From positions 1 through 35,385 of the forward strand of contig JAJFID010000384.1 in the NCBI GenBank assembly GCA_021775325.1: 35,385 nucleotides of DNA, written 5' to 3'. The stretch is from Rhodospirillales bacterium. Lineage in GTDB: Bacteria; Pseudomonadota; Alphaproteobacteria; Rhodospirillales; Casp-alpha2. A model generated the notes under the pieces. That model was not told where the DNA came from, searched no databases, and saw only the letters and a list, made by a program, of their open reading frames with translations. Both the position numbers and the translations under genes were made by a program. Shown piece after piece: positions 19,880 through 27,975 of this stretch. Positions within the stretch are counted from its first letter, which is position 1. Each line of letters starts with the position of its first letter.

Positions 19880-21592
19880 ATGAGTCGTATATTTGTGATT
19901 GCCGGTCTGATGCTTGTCTGGCTTGTGGCGACTGTGCCAGCCCACGCAAGCACGGATGAAGTTGTCGATGAAGCAACCCGGGCGGCGGCACTTGCACGAA
20001 ATGCTGCATCCAGCGCCCGGTTCTCTGCCGAGCAGGGTCGCCAGTCCGCAAATCGCGCTATATCTGCCATGAACGCTGCGAATGACGCGCCTGCAGCGAA
20101 CCTGACCGAATGGAACTGGGACGACGGCAGCTACTATATCGGCGAGTCCTCCGGCGACGTCATGCAAGGCGTCGGCATCTACATTTACGGCAACAGATCG
20201 GAGGTTCTCGAAGGTGATCGCTATGATGGCGACATGTGGGACAACAAGTTTATTGGCTATGGCGTGTATGTCTTTAACGGCGATTCCCACCAGAAAGGTG
20301 ACTGGTATGAAGGCGAGTTCCGGAATGACTGGATTGCGGGATCCGGCATTTATCATGACCCGGGTTCTGGGGATCTCGTCGGTACCCGCTATGAAGGCCT
20401 GATGGCCGATGGCGACTATGAAGGTAGCGGCACCATATACTGGGATGACGGCGTTCGATACGAGGGGGACGTCAAAAAGGGATCGATGACAGGTTATGGC
20501 GTCTATTATTTTGCCGGTGAATTTGCGGGGCACCGATATGAGGGCCAGGTCAAGGACGGTTACTTCCATGGATACGGCATTTACTATTACGCTGATGGCG
20601 GCAGGGAATTCGCCTACCGGGAACAAGATGACCCGGTTGGCGAAACACTCTACGTAGCCGCCGGCGAAACCGTGCCTGAAACAGACGTGTCCGCAATACC
20701 AACGGAAATTGCTGATATCGGGCGCATGTTTGAAGCCGTCAAAAATGCCAACGTCCGCTCTCGCCCCGATCAGGATAGCCGCCGGATCACGACGCTCCTT
20801 AAAGGTACACGTGTTATGGTCAGCGGTCAGGTTTTGAACACCGACTGGTATGCCGTGGAAAAGGATAACCGGCTTCTCGGATATGTGTGGATGAAACTTC
20901 TTGTACCTGTCACCAGCGGCAGTACCGAGCAAACCGTGATACAGGAAGAAAGACTGGAAATACTGGGTTCCGGCTCAGGTTTTTTTGTTTCCAGCAAGGG
21001 CCACATTGTCACCAGTTCCCACGTCATCGAAGGATGCACGAAACTTGAGGCCGGGTTTGACCCGAACCACCTGAGTCCGGCGGATTTGATCTCCAAGGAC
21101 ACAGTCAATGATCTGGCGCTGATTACAGCGCCCATAATTGCACAAGGTGTTGCCTTCCGTGATCGGAATGTGCGGCTCGGCGAAAGCATCATGGTTGCGG
21201 GTTTTCCCTACGGTGACGAGTTCAGCAGTTCCATCAAGGTCACCACGGGCATTGTCAGTTCCACGCTCGGTTACGCGGATGACGCCGCGAGTTTCCAGCT
21301 TGATGCCGCCGTGCAGCCAGGCAATAGCGGCGGTCCGATTTTTGACAAGAGCGGCAACGTCGTCGGCGTTGTGATAGCAACGCTGGACAAACTGGAATTG
21401 GCCAACACATCGGGTTCGATCCCCGAGAATTCCAATTTTGGCATCAAGGCGTCTACAGTTCGCACGTTCCTTGACGGCCTTGATATCCCGCCCAAGCTGG
21501 CGCGCGGCGGTGAAGCCATCGACACGGAACTCATTGCCGAGGAGTCAAAAGCGAAGACGGTTATGGTCACCTGTTGGGGCAAACCCGGGTAG
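19880..21592 (+). CDS. Secreted MORN-repeat, SH3b-like and trypsin-like (S1C) serine protease fusion
   Basis: Signal peptide MSRIFVIAGLMLVWLVATVPAHAS; several MORN repeats ('YEGEFRNDWIAGSGIYHD', 'YEGLMADGDYEGSGTIYWDDG', 'YEGDVKKGSMTGYGVYYF', 'YEGQVKDGYFHGYGIYYYADGG'); SH3-like 'ANVRSRPDQDSRRITTLLKGTRVMVSG'; catalytic H 'TSSHVIEG', D 'VNDLALI', S 'QPGNSGGPIFD'. Confidence 0.85.
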   Translation: MSRIFVIAGLMLVWLVATVPAHASTDEVVDEATRAAALARNAASSARFSAEQGRQSANRAISAMNAANDAPAANLTEWNWDDGSYYIGESSGDVMQGVGIYIYGNRSEVLEGDRYDGDMWDNKFIGYGVYVFNGDSHQKGDWYEGEFRNDWIAGSGIYHDPGSGDLVGTRYEGLMADGDYEGSGTIYWDDGVRYEGDVKKGSMTGYGVYYFAGEFAGHRYEGQVKDGYFHGYGIYYYADGGREFAYREQDDPVGETLYVAAGETVPETDVSAIPTEIADIGRMFEAVKNANVRSRPDQDSRRITTLLKGTRVMVSGQVLNTDWYAVEKDNRLLGYVWMKLLVPVTSGSTEQTVIQEERLEILGSGSGFFVSSKGHIVTSSHVIEGCTKLEAGFDPNHLSPADLISKDTVNDLALITAPIIAQGVAFRDRNVRLGESIMVAGFPYGDEFSSSIKVTTGIVSSTLGYADDAASFQLDAAVQPGNSGGPIFDKSGNVVGVVIATLDKLELANTSGSIPENSNFGIKASTVRTFLDGLDIPPKLARGGEAIDTELIAEESKAKTVMVTCWGKPG

Positions 21593-21636
21593 ATCATCCA
21601 GAGAAACAGTGATGTTGTTCAAGGGCAGTTAGATCG

Positions 21637-22416
21637 TTAAACAGCAGTAACTGAGAGTATCTCAAGTGCCTGTTCATGCACGCGTTGATCACCCGCCGCA
21701 ACAAACCGGTCACCTGATTGCAAATCGAGCGCGTTACCCTTCCAGTCTGTGATAACGCCACCGGCCCCCTGAATCACAGGAACCAGTGCCATATAATCAT
21801 AGACGTCAAACTGCACATCCATACCGACGTCGATACGTCCGGAGGCAAGCTGTGCATAGGCCATGCAACTACCACCGTAGACAGTCCAGTTAACGCGTTC
21901 CTGCATCTGTTCCAGTGCCGAAACATTTGTTGCGTCGTAGAAGTCCGGGTTGCTGGTGGACATCATGGCGTCAGACAAACTGGCACATGCCCGTGTGCGA
22001 ACAGGATCGCCATTTCGCACGGTCGGCATGCCTGCACAACCGATCCAGCGATCTCCGGTCATGGGCATATCAATGACACCCAGCACGGGTGTGTTGTTGT
22101 GCAATAGGGCAATGAGTGTACCAAACACGGGTATGCCCGCCAGAAATGGCAACGTCCCGTCAATGGGATCCAGCACCCACACGAACTCACTGTCCGGGGC
22201 CACATCATCGTGCTCTTCACCGATAATGCCATGATTGGGGTATGCAGCCGTGATAATCTCCCGAATGCGATCCTCGGTGGCCTGATCCACTGACGTAACG
22301 GGGCTGCCATCCCCTTTCTTTTCTACATGAAATGATTTCTGGCCGTCGGCGCGGATTAATTCACCACTGGCATCCGCCATTCGGTAGGCGGCATCGATAA
22401 ACTGGCTGTATTCCAT
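21637..22416 (-). CDS. Inositol monophosphatase family protein, probable histidinol-phosphatase
   Basis: 'GIIGEEHDDVAPDSEFVWVLDPIDGTLPFLAGIPVFGTLIAL', 'YDYMALVPVIQGAGGVITDW'. Confidence 0.88.
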   Translation of the reverse strand: MEYSQFIDAAYRMADASGELIRADGQKSFHVEKKGDGSPVTSVDQATEDRIREIITAAYPNHGIIGEEHDDVAPDSEFVWVLDPIDGTLPFLAGIPVFGTLIALLHNNTPVLGVIDMPMTGDRWIGCAGMPTVRNGDPVRTRACASLSDAMMSTSNPDFYDATNVSALEQMQERVNWTVYGGSCMAYAQLASGRIDVGMDVQFDVYDYMALVPVIQGAGGVITDWKGNALDLQSGDRFVAAGDQRVHEQALEILSVTAV

Positions 22417-22433
22417 ATGTTTGGGCGGTCCTG

Positions 22434-22542
22434 ACTAGAGCAAACCCCGAGCAAATTGAACCAATTTGTGACGGTGACTTTGCGTAACATCAACAAGTCA
22501 GAGCATTTTCTGTGAACCCACGTACACAGATATTGCTCTAGT
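22434..22542. repeat. Nested palindromic intergenic element bounded by perfect 10-bp inverted repeats ACTAGAGCAA/TTGCTCTAGT
   Basis: Outer IR 22434-22443 / 22533-22542; inner CAAATTG-AAC-CAATTTG (22452-22468) and AGAGCA-TTT-TCTGTG-N10-CACAGA-TAT-TGCTCT (22500-22539). Confidence 0.7.
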
Positions 22543-23290
22543 GCGTAAGTATCTGGCTGAGGAAAAGCTTTGTGCGCTCACTGCGTGGGTTATCGAAGAA
22601 CTCTTCCGGCGGGTTCATTTCCACAATCTCGCCTGCGTCCATGAAGACAACATTGTCCGCAACCGAACGTGCGAACCCCATTTCGTGGGTCACACAGATC
22701 ATGGTCATGCCTTCCTGTGCAAGATCTGTCATAACATCCAGCACTTCGCTGATCATTTCCGGATCAAGTGCAGACGTGGGCTCGTCAAACAGCATGACCT
22801 GCGGATTCATGCACAACGCACGGGCAATGGCGACACGCTGCTGCTGACCGCCTGACAACTGGCTGGGGTACTTGTCCGCCTGTTCGGGGATTTTCACCCG
22901 CTCAAGATATTTCATGGCGATGTCCCGGGCCTCGGCCTTAGAGGACTTTCGGACCAATCGGGGGGCCAACATTAGATTCTTGACGATCGTCAGGTGTGGA
23001 AACAGGTTAAAATTCTGAAATACCATGCCCACTTCACTGCGCACAGCGTCGATGTCCTTGACCGCACTGGTCAGTTCGTGCCCGTTCACAACGATCTTGC
23101 CGCTGTCATGTTCCTCCAGGCGGTTAATACACCGGATCATGGTCGATTTGCCCGACCCGGATGGCCCACACACCACAAACCGCTCGCCTTTTTTTACGGA
23201 CAGATTGATGTTCTTCAGAGCCTGAAAACTGCCGAAATACTTGTCGACGTTCTCCATATGGATGATGTTTTCCTGCGCTTGATCGCTCAT
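22538..23290 (-). CDS. Polar amino-acid ABC transporter ATP-binding protein (GlnQ-like)
   Basis: Walker A '[10 protein letters not shown]', signature '[15 protein letters not shown]', Walker B '[14 protein letters not shown]'. Confidence 0.95.
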   Translation of the reverse strand: MSDQAQENIIHMENVDKYFGSFQALKNINLSVKKGERFVVCGPSGSGKSTMIRCINRLEEHDSGKIVVNGHELTSAVKDIDAVRSEVGMVFQNFNLFPHLTIVKNLMLAPRLVRKSSKAEARDIAMKYLERVKIPEQADKYPSQLSGGQQQRVAIARALCMNPQVMLFDEPTSALDPEMISEVLDVMTDLAQEGMTMICVTHEMGFARSVADNVVFMDAGEIVEMNPPEEFFDNPRSERTKLFLSQILTH

Positions 23291-23298
23291 ATCAATCC

Positions 23299-23988
23299 TC
23301 ACTGTCTAACATGCCGGCTCATGCGTTTTTCGAGCCAGCCAAAACTTCGCTGAATGATCCAGGTCAGGATCAGGTAAATTACCGCCAGCGAAATGAATAT
23401 CTCATAGGGTGCGTAGGTTTCAGCCACAATGGTTCGGGCAATGCCCATCATATCGAGTAACGTAATGGTGCTGGCCAGCGCCGTGCTCTTCATGAGGCTG
23501 ATAAAATCGTTGCTGTAGGCGGGCAAAGCCAGACGGATGGCGATGGGGCTGGTGATGTGGATAAACCTGTCCCGCGCGGATAATCCCAGTGCAGCGCCCG
23601 CCTCTTTCAGGCCACGGTCCACACCCAGTACCCCGCCCCGCAGAATCTCGGATACGTAAGCACCAGTGTTGAGACTCAGAGCCAGAACAGCGCAACCAAA
23701 TGGCTCCCTCAGGATCGGCCAGAAGATACTGTCACGGATGAACTCAAGCTGCGGCAATCCGTAATAGATGATAAAAATTTGCACCAGAATGGGTGTGCCA
23801 CGGAAAATATATATGTAGACCATGGTCGGCGCAGACAGATACCAGCGGCCACTGATGCGCATGAGCAGCAGGATGACTGCCAATGTGAGGCCCAGGGCCG
23901 CCGACAAAAACAGCAACTGAAAGGTCAGACCGATACCCATGAGCATTTTTGGAATGCTGTCCAGGATCAGGGCAAGATCGAAACTCAT
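23299..23988 (-). CDS. Polar amino-acid ABC transporter permease
   Basis: HisM-like '[26 protein letters not shown]', EAA-like '[35 protein letters not shown]'. Confidence 0.94.
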   Translation of the reverse strand: MSFDLALILDSIPKMLMGIGLTFQLLFLSAALGLTLAVILLLMRISGRWYLSAPTMVYIYIFRGTPILVQIFIIYYGLPQLEFIRDSIFWPILREPFGCAVLALSLNTGAYVSEILRGGVLGVDRGLKEAGAALGLSARDRFIHITSPIAIRLALPAYSNDFISLMKSTALASTITLLDMMGIARTIVAETYAPYEIFISLAVIYLILTWIIQRSFGWLEKRMSRHVRQ

Positions 23989-24680
23989 CGTCCCACCTCC
24001 AGATGCTGATTGGCATATTTTTCAAGCACCATGACCGACAGAGTGATGATAGTAGAGAATCCCAGATAGATCAGACCCACCACGATGTACATGGTGAAGG
24101 GTTTGCCCGTGTTACCAATGGCTTGTTCTGCCGCGAACAGAGTCTCGTTCAAGCCAATGATGGAAATCAGTGCTGTATCCTTGATCAGCGACAGCATGTG
24201 GTTGCCAAAGGGTGGCAGGGCCAGACGCCACATGGCAGGGATGCGGACATAAACAAAGGTCTTGAAGTTTGACAGACCAAGCGCTCGGGCGGCTTCTATC
24301 TGGCCCGGGTCAACACCCAGGAAAGCACCGCGAAAAGTTTCGGTCGCGTAGGAACCAACGATGAGAGAGATGGCGATTGAACCGGCCCAGAATGGCGGAA
24401 TATCGATGAACTTGATCTCTGGATCGAAAATCTGCGCGATGTTGGTCAGCGCAATAGCCGAACCGAAATAAAACAGCAGGAGAACAAGGATTTCCGGCGT
24501 ACCGCGGAAGACAATCGTATATCCGCTGGCAATGGATTTGGCGACCCGGTTTTTGGACAACTTGGCTGCGGCACCTATCAGGCCAAGCAACACCGTCAGG
24601 ATCAGAGCGGTTACAAAAACCTCGGCGACAACAACTGATCCCCAGAAGAAATCGTCCCACCAACCTGTCAATGCGTCCAT
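23985..24680 (-). CDS. Polar amino-acid ABC transporter permease
   Basis: HisQ-like 'GYTIVFRGTPEILVLLLFYFGSA', 'EAARALGLSNFKTFVYVRIPAMWRLALPPFGNHML'; ATGA overlap with the next permease. Confidence 0.94.
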   Translation of the reverse strand: MDALTGWWDDFFWGSVVVAEVFVTALILTVLLGLIGAAAKLSKNRVAKSIASGYTIVFRGTPEILVLLLFYFGSAIALTNIAQIFDPEIKFIDIPPFWAGSIAISLIVGSYATETFRGAFLGVDPGQIEAARALGLSNFKTFVYVRIPAMWRLALPPFGNHMLSLIKDTALISIIGLNETLFAAEQAIGNTGKPFTMYIVVGLIYLGFSTIITLSVMVLEKYANQHLEVGR

Positions 24681-24755
24681 GACCGCTCACTCCATCCCGG
24701 ATTCAAGTATGGTTCAAAACTGTGAGATTTGGAAAGTCTGTGTCGGTGAAAGAGC

Positions 24756-24786
24756 GCGGCAGGAGCCTCTTCGAGGCCCCCACCGC
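24756..24786 (-). promoter_or_regulatory. Intercistronic hairpin between the binding-protein and permease genes
   Basis: GCGG..GG.GCCTC-TTC-GAGGC.CC..CCGC stem, 11 pairs with three mismatches, in the 118-bp gap. Confidence 0.55.
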
Positions 24787-24798
24787 ACCAGGGAAAGT

Positions 24799-25614
24799 CT
24801 ATTCTACAGGAGTCCACTGTTCGTTATGAATAGCGAACGGGAAGTATTTGTGAGCGTATGTGCCCAATGATCCGTCGTCAGTCAACGTCTTCAACGCAAT
24901 ATTCAGACGGTCTTTCAGAGCATCATTACCCTTGCGAAGGCCAATACCCACACCAATACCGAAGTACTTGCGCTCATCAATTTGCGGGCTGACAAACTCG
25001 TAACCTGCGCCGTCGTCCTTGCTCAGAAACTTGAGGAAGGCTTTCATTGGATTGGTCATGATCACATCTGTCCGACCGTTAACCAGGTCGAGATACAGCG
25101 ATTCAGACGAATCGTAATAGATTACATCCGCATCCGGCAATTTGGCTTCAAACCAGCTCGCGTAGGTGGAGGCGCGTTCAAGCCCGACTTTGACGCCGTC
25201 GAAGTTTGCGGCGATGGGCGCGCCCATGTCGTCAAACAGGTTCATATCAGCACTTTTTTTGCCTACCAGGCGGCCCACGGAAATTCGGTAAGGTTGAGAA
25301 AAATCCATCTTCTCAAGACGACTGTCCGTGATGGACATGGATGCGATGATCAGATCAAACTTGTTAGCCAGCAACGCCGGTATCATGCCATCCCATTTCT
25401 GGCAGACGAACTCCAGTTCGGCACCGATAATAGAGGCAACGCCCTTGGCAACGTCCACATCATATCCATCAAGGTCGCCGGCTTCGTTGCGGAAGTTAAA
25501 CGGTGCATAGGTGCACTCCATGCCAACCCGTAACGTTTCGGCTTTAACCGGCTGTATGACGCCGGAGGCCAAAATGGCCACGGCAGCTACAAATAGTGTC
25601 AGTAGTTTTTTCAT
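24799..25614 (-). CDS. Periplasmic amino-acid-binding protein (SBP_bac_3)
   Basis: Signal peptide MKKLLTLFVAAVAILASGVIQPVKA; 'LRVGMECTYAPFNFRNEAGDLDGYDVDVAKGVA'. Confidence 0.95.
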   Translation of the reverse strand: MKKLLTLFVAAVAILASGVIQPVKAETLRVGMECTYAPFNFRNEAGDLDGYDVDVAKGVASIIGAELEFVCQKWDGMIPALLANKFDLIIASMSITDSRLEKMDFSQPYRISVGRLVGKKSADMNLFDDMGAPIAANFDGVKVGLERASTYASWFEAKLPDADVIYYDSSESLYLDLVNGRTDVIMTNPMKAFLKFLSKDDGAGYEFVSPQIDERKYFGIGVGIGLRKGNDALKDRLNIALKTLTDDGSLGTYAHKYFPFAIHNEQWTPVE

Positions 25615-25671
25615 GTGAGACTCTCCCTTTTTGATTTTGATAACAAATACTGCGCTACGTCGTGTGGTCTG

Positions 25672-25694
25672 TACATCCTCCCCGAGGAGGACAC
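25672..25694. promoter_or_regulatory. Dyad motif copy 1 (TACATCCTCCCCGAGGAGGACAC), putative regulator box upstream of the ABC-transporter operon
   Basis: 18 of 23 positions identical to the copy at 27047-27069; imperfect dyad ATCCTCCCC|GAGGAGGAC. Confidence 0.55.
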
Positions 25695-25700
25695 GGTTGA

Positions 25701-26969
25701 TCAGGCTGCCAAATGGGCCGCGATTGCGTCCAGCGTGCGGTCAATTTCTTCAGCGGTGTTGTAATGGGCGAGGCCGACACGGACGACACCGCCACCTTCC
25801 ATCAACCCAAGATGGTTGATCGGCTCCACGGCGTAGTTATGACCGTCCCATACATAAATGTGCTGATCACCGAGGGCCTGGGCGATATCGCGTGGTTTGT
25901 GACCTTCGGCGGTGAAGGAAATCGTCGGCACCCGCTTGCTGAGTGCGTTTGAATTGGTGATTCCATGAACCTTCACACCCGGCATGGTAACCAACCCGTC
26001 GATCAACTGGCGGGTCAGCGGGATTTCATAATCCGTCAGGTATTCCATGGCTGCGTGAACATGTTGTCGACGGCCGTCAAAACGGTCGTAGCGGGCACGA
26101 TAACTGTCATCGGCCAAATCCCGTCCGACCCAATCGAAATAGTCCACTGTCGCGATGACACCAGCCATGCTCTCGTGGCTCAGGGTTCCGGTTTCAAAAC
26201 AATCTGGCAGTGCATCGCTGGCCGGGCGAACCTTATAGGGCTCCAGCGTTTTCAGCACCTCTTCGCGTCCCCACAGCACACCCATATGCGGGCCAAAAAA
26301 CTTGTACGGCGAGCAGACCAGAAAATCACAACCGATGTCCTGAACGTCAATGGCACCATGGGGTGCGAACTGCACTGAGTCCACGTATACCAACGCGCCA
26401 ACAGCGTGTGCCTTTTGCGACACTGTTTTAGCATCATTGATGGTGCCGGTCATGTTACTGGCATGATTAAAACACACGAGTTTTGTGCGGTCTGTCAGCA
26501 GGTCGTCCAGCCGGTCCAGATCAAACTCGAATGATGAGGTGTCGAACGGCAGGTATTTGACCACCAGCCCGTGATCGCGGGCCATGAGCAACCAGGGCGA
26601 CACATTGGCATCGTGTTCCATGTTGGTGAGGATAATCTCATCACCTTCTGAAAACAGCCGTCCGATAGACCGTGAGATATGGAATGTCAGCGTAGTCATA
26701 TTCTGACCGAAGATGATTTCACGCTCAGATTTTGCATTGACGAAATCTGCCATGGCCACATGAGCCTGGGAGACAATATCGTCTGCCCGCCTTGAGGTAT
26801 GAAACGCACCACCAAGATTGGCATTGGCATTAATCAGACAATCGGTCATGGCATCGATGACCATCTGGGGCGTTTGTGTGCCACCGGGATTGTCCAGGAA
26901 AACAGCATCGGGTGATGAACCAAGCGCGGGAAACTGCGAGCGAATGAGATCGATATCGAGTACGGACAT
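25701..26969 (-). CDS. Class-V aminotransferase, cysteine desulfurase-like (VC1184-type subfamily)
   Basis: 'FLDNPGGTQTPQMVIDAM', 'EGDEIILTNMEHDANVSPWLLMA', PLP Lys region 'DFLVCSPYKFFGPHMGVLWG'. Confidence 0.88.
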   Translation of the reverse strand: MSVLDIDLIRSQFPALGSSPDAVFLDNPGGTQTPQMVIDAMTDCLINANANLGGAFHTSRRADDIVSQAHVAMADFVNAKSEREIIFGQNMTTLTFHISRSIGRLFSEGDEIILTNMEHDANVSPWLLMARDHGLVVKYLPFDTSSFEFDLDRLDDLLTDRTKLVCFNHASNMTGTINDAKTVSQKAHAVGALVYVDSVQFAPHGAIDVQDIGCDFLVCSPYKFFGPHMGVLWGREEVLKTLEPYKVRPASDALPDCFETGTLSHESMAGVIATVDYFDWVGRDLADDSYRARYDRFDGRRQHVHAAMEYLTDYEIPLTRQLIDGLVTMPGVKVHGITNSNALSKRVPTISFTAEGHKPRDIAQALGDQHIYVWDGHNYAVEPINHLGLMEGGGVVRVGLAHYNTAEEIDRTLDAIAAHLAA

Positions 26970-27046
26970 ACTTTTGGCCTATTCCATTTCTTGAAGTGTT
27001 TTTCGTGATTCGGTGGCAGAACACTACCCATAACCTGCCGCCTCGG

Positions 27047-27069
27047 TATATCCTCCCTTAGAAGGACAA
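27047..27069. promoter_or_regulatory. Dyad motif copy 2 (TATATCCTCCCTTAGAAGGACAA) in the divergent aminotransferase/LuxR promoter region
   Basis: Matches copy 1 at 18 of 23 positions; dyad ATCCTCCCT|TAGAAGGAC. Confidence 0.55.
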
Positions 27070-27102
27070 CGTTTTTCAGTAGACAATTGACGGAGACGCC
27101 AG

Positions 27103-27975
27103 ATTCTGAATTCCAGCGACCCATACGAGTGGCATGAGGAAATCGCAAAGATCATTGATTGCATTGACAGCGATAATTTTCCGCGCCAACTGATTGAAAG
27201 CATCGGGCAACTCGTACCATTTGAAATGGCAGCTATTTTTGTCAATCGCGGACGGTCGAGTCCGCTGTGTATCTTCGAGTCCTTTCCAACACAAAAAGCA
27301 AAGTCAGGCGTAAGAAACTATACCAGCAGCACCTACGTGCTGAACCCGTTCTATCAGGCCCATCTGGCCGGAATTGAGGCCGGCGTCTATCGTATCGGCG
27401 ATCTGGCACCCGACGATTTTTTCAACACCGACCTGCATCGAACCTTTCAGGTCACAACGTCAGACACTGAAGAAATCGGTTTCGTTACGGAAAACTGGCC
27501 TGAAGGTCTGGAGGAACTGGATATCGCCATTCCGCTTGGCGACTCGACGACAGCAGAAGTTGATATTTTCCAGCCTGCGAACAAAGGCGGATTTGACGAC
27601 ACTCATATTGCAGCGCTGGAACTGAACCTGCCCATATTCTGCGGTGCCATGCGAAAATTCTGGTCGCTGAAACGACACGATTCAGATGCCCAGCCTGTGG
27701 ACAGTCGTATTGACGAATTGTTTGAGAACTTCGGTAAACCAACCCTGTCCAACCGCGAGCAGGAAGTCATCCAGTACGTGCTGAAAGGACATTCCTCCGA
27801 GTCCATTGGATACAATCTCGAGATTTCTCTGACCACGGTCAAGACACATCGAAAACGTGCCTATGCCAAACTGGAAATATCGTCTCAATCCGAGTTGTTA
27901 TCCCTGTTCCTGCAATCTATCAATGCCAATCATCTGGAACCGGGTGCCGCGTCACAGGCCGCATTTGGAACCTAA
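27103..27975 (+). CDS. LuxR-type HTH transcriptional regulator (start uncertain; ATG at 27226 gives a shorter form)
   Basis: C-terminal HTH 'LSNREQEVIQYVLKGHSSESIGYNLEISLTTVKTHRKRAYAKLEISSQSELLSLFL'; in-frame plausible N-terminus upstream of 27226 with GGAG 7 nt before ATT 27103. Confidence 0.85.
   Translation: MLNSSDPYEWHEEIAKIIDCIDSDNFPRQLIESIGQLVPFEMAAIFVNRGRSSPLCIFESFPTQKAKSGVRNYTSSTYVLNPFYQAHLAGIEAGVYRIGDLAPDDFFNTDLHRTFQVTTSDTEEIGFVTENWPEGLEELDIAIPLGDSTTAEVDIFQPANKGGFDDTHIAALELNLPIFCGAMRKFWSLKRHDSDAQPVDSRIDELFENFGKPTLSNREQEVIQYVLKGHSSESIGYNLEISLTTVKTHRKRAYAKLEISSQSELLSLFLQSINANHLEPGAASQAAFGT

Noticed and set aside
19841-20932. 363-aa minus-strand ORF antisense to the MORN/protease gene
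   Set aside because: The sense frame encodes recognisable MORN, SH3 and protease motifs; the antisense frame has no domain character and is a by-product of the high-GC sense codons
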